Shown: positions 1-12,412, counted from the first letter of the stretch. The stretch: DNA of 64,000 nt from Ectocarpus siliculosus (GCA_000310025.1 FN649743.1:4368702-4432701), one strand, 5' to 3'. Made by a program: numbers and translations. Notes: generated from the letters alone by a model not told the origin.

Positions 1-2352
1 ACGACCCCACTGGCGCTGCTGTACTGCGGTGACTTCGCTTTGAAGGCTCTAGAGACAGCCGCCCTACATTGTCAACCACAACTTTAGGCACAACCGTCGT
101 GTTATCCCAACAAACTATTTTTCTCGGACTGCGACTACATGTTGGACGAAAAATATACGCAGGCCACAGCGACTTCGCGAACTACGTGCCTTTTCTAGCG
201 CGCCTGGGAGAGAGTCAGGAGCAGGGGTGGGATGGTTACGCGATATGCGGCGCTTCTAAAAATGCGGGGCAATTTCGTTATTTCGTTGGACGTGGATCGC
301 GTCATCGCAGCCGTGATGCCCAGAATTATCTCTGTGTACTTTACACCAGCCCCAGGACTTACCACGGAGACTTAGGCAGTTCGTCACTATGGCTGCGCCG
401 GTGGTAGACAGCTCACTTTTCCCCGGCTGCTGCCCTGGTGTGTAGCTCTGCGTTGCCGTGCGCCGTGCTGCCATGGGTTTGGGAACGCGGCCCGCAGATG
501 GCGGCGAACCCAATCCAGCTTGTGGGTGGGTGTGGGTGGGTGTATGTATGCGGCTCGCGTGCCCCCCCCAGGCGGGCTTTGTGCTGGTGCTGTTCCTTGA
601 GCCAAATGCCCACGTTACACAAGGGGTGCGAATAAGCAAAGGTGAGGGGCCAACGCGCACACTCAACCGCGTCATTCGTTCTAGGGTGTGAGAGCAGGCG
701 ATCCCGGGAATCGAAGAGAGCAAGAGAGACAGTGCAGCTTGTGCGAGGTATCTCTGCTTCTAGGTACATACAGACGTTTCATTGAAAATGACCTGTCTGC
801 GGGCACACCGACATACATCGTCCCGAAAACACAAGCACGGTCACACACACACACAGGATGCAGCTTGTGACTACGAGAAGATATAGCAGTACCCCCGCAC
901 CCGGGCAGCTGGCCCTTTCCTCGATTTCCGAAAGCTTCCCTCTCCCTAGATGAAGACACTTACAATCTTTCCCTTGTTCTCTCTGGGGTCTTGGCAAGCA
1001 CGCGGACCAAGGTTCTCGTCGTGTCGGATATTTGTTCTGAGTTCTGAGAACTGCGGCTATGCATGCATGCATGCATACAGGTCGCTGTCCGTGAACATCA
1101 CGCACACAACCGTGACGAGAGCAGCCAGGGTATGCATTGCTGCCTGCGCAAGCCTCCAAAGTTCAGATGCGGTGTCTTGGTATCGATGTACTTTTCCAGT
1201 AGTCTAGGGTCGAACATGTTCGCACAGTTACTTGCGTGCTTTTTTTTTAAAACCACGGGTCGATGGTTGTTGTCCTTTCGTCTCGTGGTTGCGCGATTTC
1301 ATTGTTTTTTTTAAAATAATTGTTTTCATGCGGGCAAGACACCGGAAGAGGCAGAGAGATGGCAGCCCCCCCCAGAGCGACTTTCAAAGCTCGATTGCTC
1401 CACAACCAAGCTTGTGCCAACACCAAGATTATTGAGGGCTCGCCGTCGACGTACCGGGCTCTTTCCCCACCCCCATCGAGCTTTTTAGAAAGTACCCTAT
1501 AGTCTCACAGAAAGACCACCCGTTCGAGACAAAATCGAGCTTTTTGAAAGTCGTTCCAGGGGGGGGAAGCCATCTCTCCGCCCCTTACGGTACCCTAACC
1601 CTCGTGTGCCTCTCTGGAGAGAAGAATATACATACATACGCTGTTCGACAACACACGATTTAACCCCCCCGTTCCCGCGCTCCAAACTTACTGCTGTCGC
1701 GATCAGGCGGTGTGGCCGATACCGTTCTGTGAAGCCGCGGTTTCCTCCGCCCCATTTTCCCGCCTTCGAGGATAACAAGACCAGGCCAGGGGCGGGGGGG
1801 GGGGCGAGAGATGACTTGCTGCCCATGCGCGAAGAATTTTCCTGATGGGCTGGAGAGGGTTGCCGGGGACCCCACGTGAGACATGCTTCACGCTAGCGCC
1901 GTGCTGTTGTTCTTGGGGCTTTACCTCCGCCGTGCCGTTGTTTTGTCGGTCTGGTTTGGGGAATTTTGGCGTCTACAGGGGAACGGTCAGCGTGCTAACA
2001 CGAACCGGAGGTTGTCCAAATATGTGGCAGGGTTGCTCATGACTCGCGACCCATGTGTGTTCGTACATCAAAACATAGATGGTCGTTCGATATCTCGCGG
2101 CTGAGCGTTGGACAAAGGCGTTCGTTGGCAACTGCTGCCACTAGTTGTCGATGGTGTACACAGCAGTTGTTTGGGAGACAAAGTAGCGGTGCTGCATGCA
2201 CCAGGCACGAGAAAGTCGCAGTGTAAGGGTTGTGTTAACACCTGGTACTACACGCCACGCCAAATGTGCCGCGTTCTCCACACAACACGCCTCCCGACAA
2301 GCTTGCTGGGACCGTGTCCGCCGCGTACCCAAATGCCATTTTTCTGTTGCAG
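1..2352. other. No supported gene; spacer or 5' part of the DHHC gene
   Basis: No open frame here resembles a known protein or joins cleanly to the first supported exon of the DHHC gene at 2353. That exon begins in mid-codon, so at least one upstream coding exon must exist and probably lies in this stretch. Short simple repeats are visible: a CA run near 843-860, a GCAT run near 1060-1076, and homopolymer C and T tracts. Confidence 0.5.
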
Positions 2353-5300
2353 GTTCTACTGCGGCCCGAGACGGGTAGGCAACACCATCCTCCTGTGCGG
2401 GACCAAGGAAGGCCGCTTCCCACAGCACTGCCTGGTGAGCCGAGCAGCTTTTTCGCTCCATTCCAGCGGACCGCTTTCGTGCGATTAACAAGTTGATGAG
2501 GAAATAGAACAGGGAGGGGGTACGCAGACCCTACGTTCCTAACCCCTAACCCTAACCCAACTTCCCCCAGTTCATTCTTTGTTCAGCATGGTTATTTTAT
2601 CGAAAAACACCCGAGAAGGCTACTGGTTCCAGCCCCTATAGCCAAATGCGGCAGGAGCAATCTGTGTCTACAGTACATTTAGGATGGTGGGACCTCCAGC
2701 GTTGCAATAACCATGTTCTCGGTTTTACAGGGTCCTGGTCGATCAGGACTGCTGTTTGTGCCGGGTGCTTGCCTATCTAGAGGACGGTGGTTTGTTTTGC
2801 GCCACCTTTGGTTTCGTCTGCTGGGTAGCTCTCCGCGTGATTTGGAGACTGTTGGACCCGTTATCGCGCTGGCAAGCTTCACCGTCGTATGCGTGGTGTC
2901 AGCGTAAACGAGATGCCAAGCAGTATCGTGCGGTATTCCGTGGCTTTTTGAGATGCGGAAAATATCTCTCCGAAACGACGGGAAGATACCCGTAATTGTG
3001 GCGTTTTTTCCGCCGCCCCCTCTGGTAGAGAGCCGTTCCGAACGTCATATTGCCATCCGTTCCAGCACTGGTTACCAATGCTGTCGGGGACGACGCTGCT
3101 GCTGCGGCCGAGCGATCGAACACTGGTGGTGGGGGGGTGTACTCATAGTCGTGCATGCCGCAGTCGTTAGACCATTGACCTCGCATCCCTACAAAGCCGG
3201 GACGGAGCACGCCGGGTTCTCACCGGACCAGGCTCTCACGCCACCAAGCGCGAAGCCCCGTGAGGTATTCGGCGAGTCGCCCGGACGGTGCGCTGCATCA
3301 TGCTAAGGGTGTTCGGCATCTTGTGCTAACAGTGGTGGGGGGGCGGTGGGCGTCTTTGGCGAATTGGATACCCCATGACTCACACGTGCTGTTGCTGGTG
3401 GGCGTGTTGATGGCTATAGTAGTCGCTCCCGCCGCTTGATCCTGGAAGCGTGAAGGCTACCCCCCATCATAGAACTGAACGTGCCAACATTTTTTTCTCT
3501 TTTTTGTCCTTGCGTCGTTTGGTGGTTGCAGGTGGGCCCGAACTGGATGTGCATGCTGGCAACCTATGGCCTCGTCCTTACTCCAACCCTCGCGCTCCTA
3601 ATTCTCGTGTAAGCACAATTCTAGTAGCTTGGTGCCTCTCCTGGGTATGTAGATGTTTTCTGTTGTGACCACGAAGCGCCTCCGCGTCAGCTCGGGTGAA
3701 AGAAGGACGTAGAAGCAGAGACAGGGGGGGTGTTTCGTTGTCAACATAGCAGCACCACCTGGGGCCGTGCCTGCAGGGCGACCGCTTGGCGTTCATGTAT
3801 TGCTACCGCTGTTGGTAGAATCCCAGCTGGTGAGAGAAGTGTATGGGTATCTCCGTGCCTCTCGCTTCCGAACGGGAGATCAACCCACGTCGATTCTTGA
3901 GTTTGTTGTGGGGGATGTCTGTCGCTGTTAATGTTTGTTTGAACCATGTGATGGCATTTATCATTCCACGGTTATCGTGTCTCCTTTCCTCCCGCCGAAC
4001 ACAACCACGGTCACCGTTCGCTCGGCGTCTTCCCCGCGCCCGCGAAAAAAAACTTGGTGGAACCCACGGTAAAATGCACTTTTTTTTTAGTTTTTTCAAG
4101 TCACGGTAATTATGTCTCCTTTCTTTGTGTCTCTCCCACATTTTACCGTCCGCTCGGGGTCCTCCATGCGAAGAACCGGGGCGGAGTACTGGGTGGCGAG
4201 CTTTATCGTTTGCATCACGGGGTCCGCGTTGCTTCTGGCCTTCTCGATGACGGCGTGCAGCGACCCGGGCATCGTCTACCGTCCCGCGGAGAGGAGAATA
4301 CCCCCGCCGGCGGCGGTGGGCGGCGAGAGTGGGGGGGGCGGCGGGGAAGCGGCCGTGGAGGACGCTGCCCTGCCGCCTATGGCCATGGAGGAGGGCGGCG
4401 TCCTTTGCGGTGAGGCTCGGGTTGTCGCAGCGGTATGTGATGTGTGTCGAATCCTGGCGGCACAGCGGTATGTAGACAACACAGAAGTGACTGCCTCCCC
4501 CCCTGCACGACGGCAAGTGTATCACACACGAAGCGCTGTGTGCGGCGCGCCTGTTTTGTACGAGCGTGCATAGATCGCCGTTGCTCCTCCCGTAGTCTCT
4601 GTCGTTGGATTCCGAACGTCTCTGGTGTATTTGTTAAGCGAAGCGGACACGACTCCGAGTGGCGTCGCTGATTGAGAAGTCTTGGCTCTGGCGGTCACGA
4701 CTGTTTTTGGCAGCTAGCTCTCATGACAGATCTGCGGCAAACGGAAGGGACAGCGCCCTAACTCCCCCCAACGAGGCATCACTATTTTGTTTTTGTTCAC
4801 GCACAAGCGAAAACACGTGGACAATAATTTTCTCTCCTTCTAGCCACACACACAATGGATATGGAAATCGGATTAGGCTGCACTGGCTAGGCGCCAGATG
4901 CGCATACTCTCGGATGCTCTCCCAACTCCGATTATTTTTTCTTTGTTTTTTCGCCTTCCCTGATACTTTGCTCGATGCGCTGTCGGCTGTCGTGATGGGA
5001 TGCGCACGGTAACAGCGGGTATGAAGTACAATCGCTCTTCAACCGAAGCCCTGTGCATACCTACCTGAAGTCGTTGGCCGCCCGCCCTCACAGCAGTCTC
5101 TGTTTTTTTGTTGAACTCTGCCTCGAATCGGAACGCGAACCAACACTGCCGCACGTCCAGGTCGGTGCGACGTCAAGCGGCCGGCGGGGGCAATCCATTG
5201 CAACGAGTGCAACGTCTGCGTCACCAAGGTGCGCCTACGTGTAGCTAAGCATTCAGCCTAATGCAAATAGGGCTGGCTTCCCCATCGACCACCGTCATCG

Positions 5301-6551
5301 TTTGTGGCTCCTTTTGCGTGTTTTTGTTGTGTTCGTGTGCGGTTTGTTTCCTTGTGTATTTTGGGACGGCTCGCGGAGAAATGGCACGCACCCGAGCGCC
5401 ATGAAAGGGGCAGGCATGCTGGGCCAGACTTTGAGCTCTAGGTTGCTGGTTCTCTGAGAGGGGAAGGGAACGAGGGCCTCCTCTTCCTACTCCTCCTCCT
5501 GGTCGTCACGGCATTCTCCCCTGGATTTTCATCCGATCGCTCGGGCAAGCTTTGCTGACTCGGGACGCTGCTCTTGAACCGTGTAGACCATAAATGTCTC
5601 AGCGTTATGTTGCTCCCCCCCCCCGGCCCGCCTTCCGTAGCTAGTGGCCCTCCGTCATAGCCCCATGGTCTCCAATCCCGTGGGTCGCTTACTCTGGGGG
5701 TGTACGTGTTTTTCCCGTCAGTTGGCAAGCGTTTCCGCGATTTTTCCATCCCTTTCCCACATCCCCATTCATATTCCTTTCGTTACGTTTCCTTACCGCG
5801 TTGTGACTCCCGCCCCGTCTTTCGTTCCGCATTTCCTGCTTGCGGTTTTTTGCGTCCCTTGTGCGTTGTCCGCGGCATTTTGTTTTGGCTTCGGTGGAGA
5901 GAAGTTCGACCACCACTGCCCATGGACAGGAAAGGTGACAAACAGGCTGTTTTGTTATCGCTGACGTTTGTCGAGCTGTTTCCTGCGTAACTACCATTTG
6001 TCACCACCGCAGATGGCATTGTTGGCGCTGTTTTTTTTGCTGGAGTCGTGCGTGGTGTTTTCATCGATTGCTCGTGCTCGTGCTCGTGCTCGTGCGTCCG
6101 TTCGTCCGCCTATTGTTTTCAACCGTGGAACAAACCACGTGTCTCCCGTGAAGGCTTTTTGTTTTTTCTCTTTGCGCGCCCGGCTCCCCATTTGCCGGGT
6201 GGTTCATCTCTCTCTCTCACACTCTCTCTCCTTCCGCCCCTCCCGCCGTTTACGTGGCTTCTTATCTCTTATCTTTTGCTTCGGCCCATCACTCCTTTCC
6301 AGTGCATCGGAGAGAAGAACATTAGATTTTTCTATCTCTTCCTTGGGTGCCTCTCTTTGCACGTGTTTGTGGTTGGCGCGCTCGCCCTGATGCCATCGGT
6401 CAAGCAGGCGCTGTGAGGAATTGACGGGGGTGCGTGTTTGGGAGAGGGAGCGTTCGTTTTTTCTTCTTTTCTTTTTTTTCCGGGCGTGTGTAGCTGCGGT
6501 GAACGTATGTTGTCTTTAATTCTTGTCGTCATGGCCCCTTTCTTTAGCTAG
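2353..6551 (+). CDS. DHHC-type protein S-acyltransferase (palmitoyltransferase), 5' incomplete
   Basis: Predicted integral-membrane enzyme that transfers palmitoyl groups to protein cysteines. Phase-consistent exons: 2353-2374 (RFYCGPRR), 3532-3608 (first membrane span after VGPNWMCM), 4174-4409 (second span ending SDPGIVYR, then a Gly/Glu-rich linker), 5161-5228 (cysteine-rich zinc region), 5905-5934 (FDHHCPWTGK), 6303-6412 (CIGEKN and third span), and a possible last exon 6494-6551. Joined, the exons give the family pattern CxxC, HCxxC, then DHHC followed by CIGxxN. The DHHC catalytic tetrapeptide sits alone in a 30-base microexon, and another exon is 22 bases. The N-terminus is missing. 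The C-terminus is doubtful: the proposed last exon gives only a short fourth hydrophobic stretch and no TTxE motif, so either the true 3' exons lie further on or the protein is short. Family assignment is firm; both ends are not. Confidence 0.88.
2535..2570. repeat. Short interstitial telomere-like C-rich tract
   Basis: Two to three copies of a CCCTAA-type hexamer or heptamer lie in an intron of the DHHC gene. The tract is too short and too internal to be a chromosome end. A degenerate C-rich relative occurs at 61816-61850. Confidence 0.5.
3124..3335 (-). repeat. Dispersed repeat R1, inverted partial copy
   Basis: The reverse complement matches the 3' part of the R1 units at 39430-39870 and 46350-46790, including segments reading CACAAGATGCCGAACACCC and GCTCCGTCCCGGCTTTGTAG. 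It lies in the DHHC intron between the exons at 2353 and 3532. No coding capacity is recognised. Confidence 0.8.
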
Positions 6552-8440
6552 AGGACCCCGGAAGCAGGCAGCGATACGATGGTTTGTTGGTAGACTTGCT
6601 CCCTGTAGCCTATTCCTGTATTGAAGAGCATGTTGATGGTACTCTGATCATGTTTAATTGTTTTTCGGCTCTTGTGTTTGTTGTGGTGAAGGTGTTTGTC
6701 GTGTGTTTGTTTCTTTGTTTTTTGAGCCGGAGGGCCCTCTGAAGCAGGCAGCAATCTGCTTTGGGCTAGGGTTACTCTCGTGTCGTCCTTGTTGCCCTCT
6801 TGTGCTTTGCGGTATACGTAACGTTGATGCGGTGAGATCGCGGTTCCCCACCGGACCACCTCGGTTCGGACATGAAGCTGGGCGGCATGGCAGGTCAAGT
6901 CCGTCATTTTTCTGATTTCTCCCGGACTATGAGGGAAAGATGGAGTTTCAGGGATGAAGGGGTCGCACTTTTTTTTTCTCGGAGGTTGCGTTGCTTCCGA
7001 GACGCTTTCCGAAATTCCAGCGCTGTTATGGTATTTCCTTTACGGCACTGAAAAAATAGTTCTTGGGTATTTGTTTACCCCATGTTTGTGCACAACTGTT
7101 ATGTAGCGTCGCTGCGAGAGGTGAGTGTAGACCGACAGAGACCCTAACTTAGAGCGGCTCTTGCAGGTATTTCTACCGATTTTCCAAGGCCGTTTCTTTT
7201 TTTTTCCGCTCAGCTTCTCAAAGGGACCAAAATCTTTCTCGTAACCGAAATTGTGTTGTGTCATGCTGGCTGCAAGCTGCGTCGCGTAGCGCCGCCTGAG
7301 ATTCATAGCACCTTGTACACGCCAGTAAAATAATAGTTTCATTTCAGTGAAATAATAGTTTCATGATTTGTTTGTCAAAGCAGTGTAGCAGGCGATTTAT
7401 TTGTTGAAGCTGTGTAGAAGGAGAGAGGCCTGCACTGCTGTTGTTGATTAAGGCGTGGCGTCATCACGTGTTTTTAATTTTACCGCTTTGTTGGAGTGGT
7501 CCTTGGTCTGTTGCAACAGGTGTATTTTACTGCGTGCACCTCTTTTTTCTTGGTTTGAAGCAGCTTCTAAAGGCTGCTTGTATGTGTTTGCGGATGTCCC
7601 GTTGGATTTCGCTTCTCATTGCTGTCGTAGTGCTTGCTCCCGGGAGATTGAAATTGGAGAAGATTTGACTCTCGGAGCAAGAGCTCTTTTTAAGCGCGCG
7701 CGTGTGTGGCCCGTGTCTTAACGATGTTTCTGTCACCATGAAATTGTGTCCCCAGTAGGCATACCCGAAGAGACGAACAGAAGTCGAACAGGGTAGCATT
7801 CCCAGAGGGAGAACACGGCTCAGAAACGCACACTCTCGAGCTGTGTGTGCTGCGCGCATGTGGCGATACGATCGAGTTTAACGCTCCCGCGTTGCTGCAG
7901 TGTTGCTTTTCGTCGACCAACTCGCCTTGAGTCGACTCTTCAGCTGTGAAGTTAACTCTTTTTTCTACGCTACCTGGCTCCAGGCAGGCGTGCGTTGACT
8001 GCTTTGATGTCAAAGACCGCAAAACAATTAAGTCTGGAGCCCCTACCTAAGGATTCCAGTTCCTGTCTAAGAACTTTAGTTCCTGATGCGACTGACAAAC
8101 TCGTCATCATTTTTGGTTGGGAGTGGCGTTCCTTTTGATTGCCACACAAAGTCCAATCTTCACCGAGCGACGTTCTCGAGATTCCTCGGTACGATGTTCG
8201 AGCGGGTTGGATACAAGTCTAGCTGCTGCAAGCAGGCTTGAAAGGTTGGCGCCTGAGCAAAGTACCGGATTCCGAGAAAACCTCGCACCTCCTTCGGAAT
8301 GCAGAGGGTACCTTCGGCGGGAGGGGGCGACGCAGCACGCGGCACTACATACGTTACTTCTATCGCCCCCTGCGCAGCGCTGATGTTCTGTCACACACAG
8401 AGAGCGTTTCTGCCGGGCAGGAGTTGTATCTCCAATCCGC

Positions 8441-8545
8441 AGCCACACACACGGGTTGCTCTCCCTGAGGTCCCCTACCCACCTCTCCTGCGGTGCTCGC
8501 CTTCGATTATTAACGCGAGAACTGTGCAGCGCTCTCTTCCCTGAT
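8441..8545 (-). repeat. Dispersed repeat R2, inverted copy
   Basis: The reverse complement contains a module reading roughly GCACCGCAGGAGAGGTGGGT followed by AGGGGACCTCAGGGAGAG. The same module occurs on the plus strand at 59845-59935 and 60165-60262, with a fragment near 59280-59350. No coding capacity is recognised. Confidence 0.7.
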
Positions 8546-8924
8546 TATTACTTCGTATGGGGTTTACCAAGACATACGTCAATCGGTGTTTTGCGAATGG
8601 TCGGAACACCGATCCTCGTCTTCGAATGTGTGTCCCTGGTGTGTAGGATCGCACTGTGCCCCTCCACCAGGAGTTCCATTCTCTCCGTCAGGCTTCCTAC
8701 CGACCCCGATAACAGTGCGAGTCTGAATTCCTGCAATATTTTGCTGCGAAACACCGCTGCGAGCCTGTCCTGGGCTCGGGACCAACCCAGCGAGGCGCAC
8801 CCCCCCCCGGTGACTATTTTTCGCATATACTTTCAGAGATGGGGACATGGAAGCAGCATCAGTGTATTCGGAACCAATGAGACAGAACTCGCCCCATCCA
8901 ACAGCTACGCAACACGCACAACTC

Positions 8925-8975
8925 ACGGGGTCCCAGATCACGGCATTTAGAAGAACATTCTGTTTTCAACCGCAC
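8925..8975 (+). repeat. Dispersed repeat R4 terminus
   Basis: It contains a GGGTCCCAGATCACGGCATTTAGAA-like segment shared with 46805-46860 (same strand) and with 53262-53315 (opposite strand). Three copies with flanking similarity mark the end of a transposable element whose body I cannot delimit. Confidence 0.6.
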
Positions 8976-9089
8976 TGACACTGACACCTTTTAGTGGTCA
9001 GCCAGCTAGCGCGGTCGACGGTAGAAACAAAGGCACGCAGCCACGCAAGAAACCACGTAAGACCCTAGGCCGGGGTTTCGGAACGGACT

Positions 9090-12000
9090 TTACGTCTTCC
9101 ATCCACCCAACAAGAACCCTGTGGCTAGGAGGTACATCTCTCCGGAGCCGGAGCGGGAAGCGGGGGGCTTGACTACCTTCACCCTTTCGAACAGCCTCTC
9201 GGCCTCTTCCTTCACCTCCCGCTCGTCCCTCCCGGCGAAGAACTTTCCCAGGAACGTTCCTCCGCGCGCCAGCAGCCCTGTCCCTTCTCCCGCAATCCCC
9301 CCCCACTCATCTCTCCCTCCAACCGCGTGTTTGCGTGGTGAAGACATAGACGTTTCTGCAGCGGTACCGCCGATGCTCGATCCTCCCACGTTCGAAGACA
9401 AGGTTCCTACGGTAGTAGCCCCCAGCTCGTTTCCCTCCTCCCGTCGCATTCGCGCAACTTTCCCCCCGCCAGTAACATCTCCACCAAGACGAACAGCACC
9501 GCTCCCTTCTCCTCCGCCCAGCGGGTCGACGGAATGCTCCCCCCGCTCTCCCGCCCCGTTTCTCGGCGGCTCTCTCCGCCTCGACACCTCATCCCCTAGG
9601 CACGCCGCTAGGGCGTCAAGGACAAGCGCCGCGACCCTCGCTTGGTCCGTGTCTCGATCTCCGGAGAACGACGGTGCCATGTCCGACAGCACGACGCTGG
9701 CACGGGTCGGCGGCGGCGGGTCACGACGACGGGGGGGGGGTTGCTGCTGGGGACGTTTCCCTGTGGCGGCGGCGTCGCCATGGCGGTGATCAGCAGACGG
9801 TGGCGGTGGCAGCCCGTCGGAAGCGCTACTCTTCGCCGCCGCCGTCGCGGGGTCCCCGGTTCCGACCGCCAGGAACAAGTGTTCGAGGCTGTCCGTCGAG
9901 GGCTGCTCGGGCCGCGGGAGCAGCGTCCTAGAGGCCGACGTTCCCCGCAGAAGAAACGCCTCCTCCTCGTCAACGCCGTCGCCAACGCTATCATCGTCGA
10001 CGCTGTAACCGTCGCTGCTGCGAAGCTTCGTCTCGTCGCGACGAAGATCGGCTCGTTCTTCTCCGCTCTCCGCCGCCGTGGCCCCGGGTGGTTGCAGGGG
10101 TAACACCCGCTGCTCGTCCCGCTTCGGCCGCTCGTTTCCGGGCGCCGGCTGTAGCCGCTCCCTCGCCGACAATAGGCCAAAGATCCTCGACTCGACCTCT
10201 TCGTCACGAAAGTCTCCGCGGATCGCCTGACACGCATTTACCACATATTATTTCATTGCCGACGGGCGAAAGGGTGTCGCAAGAGGCTTGGTGTCGGTTG
10301 GTCGAAGGGCGGGTTTCCTTGTGTGCGTGGGTCGGCATTGCTGTCAAAGGGGAATGGTCACATGAGGTTGTAAGTTATCGTCATGCCCGGTGTTGTTTTG
10401 TGCACGTTCCACCGCGAAACCTTCCGGACGATCTCCAGTACGCAAATCAATGCAAATGTTGTTGATATGCCGATGGGCGGGGACGCGACAAACTCGGGGC
10501 GCGAAACAACGCTTTCAAGCTTCATCGCAAGAAAAAGTGCCCCATACACAAAAAAACGCCTCCTCGAAAGCACAACAGGCGGCAGTGCCCACGGTAGTCC
10601 TGCAACCTCAACAAAGCCCACGTACGACGGCAACCTTCAGAGAGCCCCCGTGTCAATCGATCTCTCCCTTACCTGCACCCCAGGCAAGTCCGCCTCCATG
10701 TCAAGTAAATCCACCGCCACCACCACCGCCCCCCTCCCACGCCCGCCTTTTCTCTCCGCCGCCTCGAGACGCCCCTCGGGAAGGGGCGGCGGGAGCGCCG
10801 GGGGCGCCCCCCCCCCCCTGCTGCCGCCCCCCCGACTGGCCGGCGCCCTGCTGAGGGGTGCGAGGTCCCCGCGCGTGAACGATGCGTGCGGCCACCATGG
10901 ACCAGCCGCCCGGAGCTGCTCCTAAATCTACCACTCTGAACAGCCCATGGGGTACGAAGGGACGGGGGAGGGGAAGTGTCGTGTGTATGGGGGGGTGGCG
11001 GAGCATGCACATGGGAATTTCTGGTTTGGGTGACAGAGACATCCTTTGCTTAGGCGCCTACTAGAGGCAAGCTGAACCTCACCCAAACGCCTTCGTGTTT
11101 TTGTTCTCTCTGCCAAATACAAACTTCGTTCTGCGCCCATTTCGCTAAAAAAAACTCAACAGTCCTGCCAGAGAGACGCGAAAACTCGTTATCGAGAAGG
11201 TGAAAGGATGGGGCGAATACTGATGTGGCGAGCTGCAAGTCTCCATCCTGAAAACGAAAACCTACCGCTCGCCTGAGAAATTCCGTACCCTCTCCCCTTC
11301 TATCGTGGGCTTTCAGCACGAAACATAACGAAGGTTCAACTTAGGTATCCACCCGGCCGCACAGCAAGCATCATCAACAGGCTTGGCAACAGCAACTCTA
11401 CCATTTCCAACACGGGGAAGGGAGAAGGCTCGGGTTTGTGCACGAAAGAAAAACGATATCACGTGCCATTTCGCACTTATACCGGCGTGTGTCAGGGTGA
11501 GGCTGTTGGGGGGGAGTTGCTCTCACTTACCGGTCTCCCGCCGATAGTACCCCGTGCCTGTCGTTGATCTCAACCAGCTTAAAGGCCGCGCGGGAGGGAG
11601 CGCCCGCTTCGATCGCCGCCGACACGTAAGGGTCCTGCGTCGACCCACGATTCACAGCTATTGTTGAAATTGGTCACCCGAAGCGCGCGAGCATTCTAGA
11701 GCACGGGTGAACAACAAAATAATATACCCTAAATTTGTCCACAGACACCCCTACGGGTGGGCAGCTATTTCCCCGGGATAGCTACCAAGTCAAGGATTTT
11801 CCGCGTGCCTACAGTACTGTCAACATCCATGAAGATGGACTACTCTATCGCGCAGATGCCGAAAGAACAGAGGAGCGCCGAAAAAGCACCTGTCCATACG
11901 GCAACGCTGGAAGTGACGCTTCCCAGCTCCCCTATACAACATCTCCGGACAACCAAAAAATCAGTTACCTTGAGGAGGGGTTGACCCACAGGTCAGACAA

Positions 12001-12412
12001 CGGAAAGAGAGCACCCGGCACGACCGAATGGGCAAGAGCGCGAGAAACACGACCCAAACCACATGAAACGGGCTAGAGGCACACGGTAGGGCAGCAGAGA
12101 AAATAAATAGTGGAGCATGTGCGCAACGGATACTAGAGGCATGGGCTCAAAACACGAGGGCGAGCCGAAACGGAAACTCGGTGCGACCGAAAGACGACGC
12201 CTCCAAAGGAAGGAGCGCAAACCTTGAGGTGGCGTCTCATCCAGAGCCCGGACGACCCCCCCTTGGTCGCCCGCCCAACCGCCGTCCCCCCCGCTCCGCT
12301 CTTGCCTGCTCCCGGTCGCCTTTGCCTTTGCTTGTGAGCAACTCCTCCTCCTCCTCCTCGGGCTTGGCCTCCGCCATTGGCGCTGGCCTTGTTGCTGCTT
12401 GATTTGGCCGAC
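9090..12412 (-). CDS. FtsJ/RrmJ-family rRNA 2'-O-methyltransferase (MRM2-like), 5' incomplete
   Basis: Predicted SAM-dependent ribose 2'-O-methyltransferase, probably of organellar large-subunit rRNA. Exons (minus strand): 12412-12223, ending GSSGLWMRRHLK; 11634-11531, DPYVSAAIEAG then SRAAFKLVEI; 10935-10673, SAM motif I VVDLGAAPGGWS, then VDLLDMEADLPGVQ; 10226-9090, starting AIRGDFRDEEV. The K-D-K-E catalytic tetrad is complete: K in RAAFKL, D in LSDMAPS, K in FLGKFF, E in SGEMYLLATGF. The last exon carries two long Pro/Ser/Arg/Gly-rich insertions, one before DMAP and one between DMAP and the second K, making the protein far longer than the roughly 200 residues of RrmJ. The first and last parts of the third exon are in different frames: the exon has one base more than phase allows and contains long C homopolymers, so a sequencing slip or hidden intron is likely. 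The extreme N-terminus is unresolved. Confidence 0.88.

Larger units (their letters stand above)
6552..9089. other. Intergenic spacer, no supported gene
   Basis: This lies between the convergent ends of the DHHC gene (+) and the methyltransferase gene (-). It holds T-rich stretches, a short direct duplication near 7322-7362 (TTTCA-flanked ATAATAG), and repeat fragments at 8441-8545 and 8925-8975. Missing 3' exons of the DHHC gene could lie in its first part. Open frames at 8456-8950 (+) and 8579-8941 (-) overlap each other and repeat termini and are not supported. Confidence 0.5.

Noticed and set aside
2535-2570. Chromosome end
   Set aside because: Only a few telomere-like units, internal to a gene and not at the window edge.
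3803-4525. 240-codon minus-strand open frame
   Set aside because: It lies antisense to the GC-rich DHHC exon at 4174-4409 and has no recognisable motif; the plus-strand family match explains the open frame.
8579-8941. Protein gene on the minus strand starting MIWDPVSCACC
   Set aside because: Its start coincides with the R4 repeat terminus and the frame overlaps a plus-strand open frame of equal quality; at most a decayed element.
9121-9789. 222-codon plus-strand open frame
   Set aside because: Antisense shadow of the low-complexity methyltransferase exon; Ser/Pro-rich only because it mirrors Gly/Arg/Glu codons.
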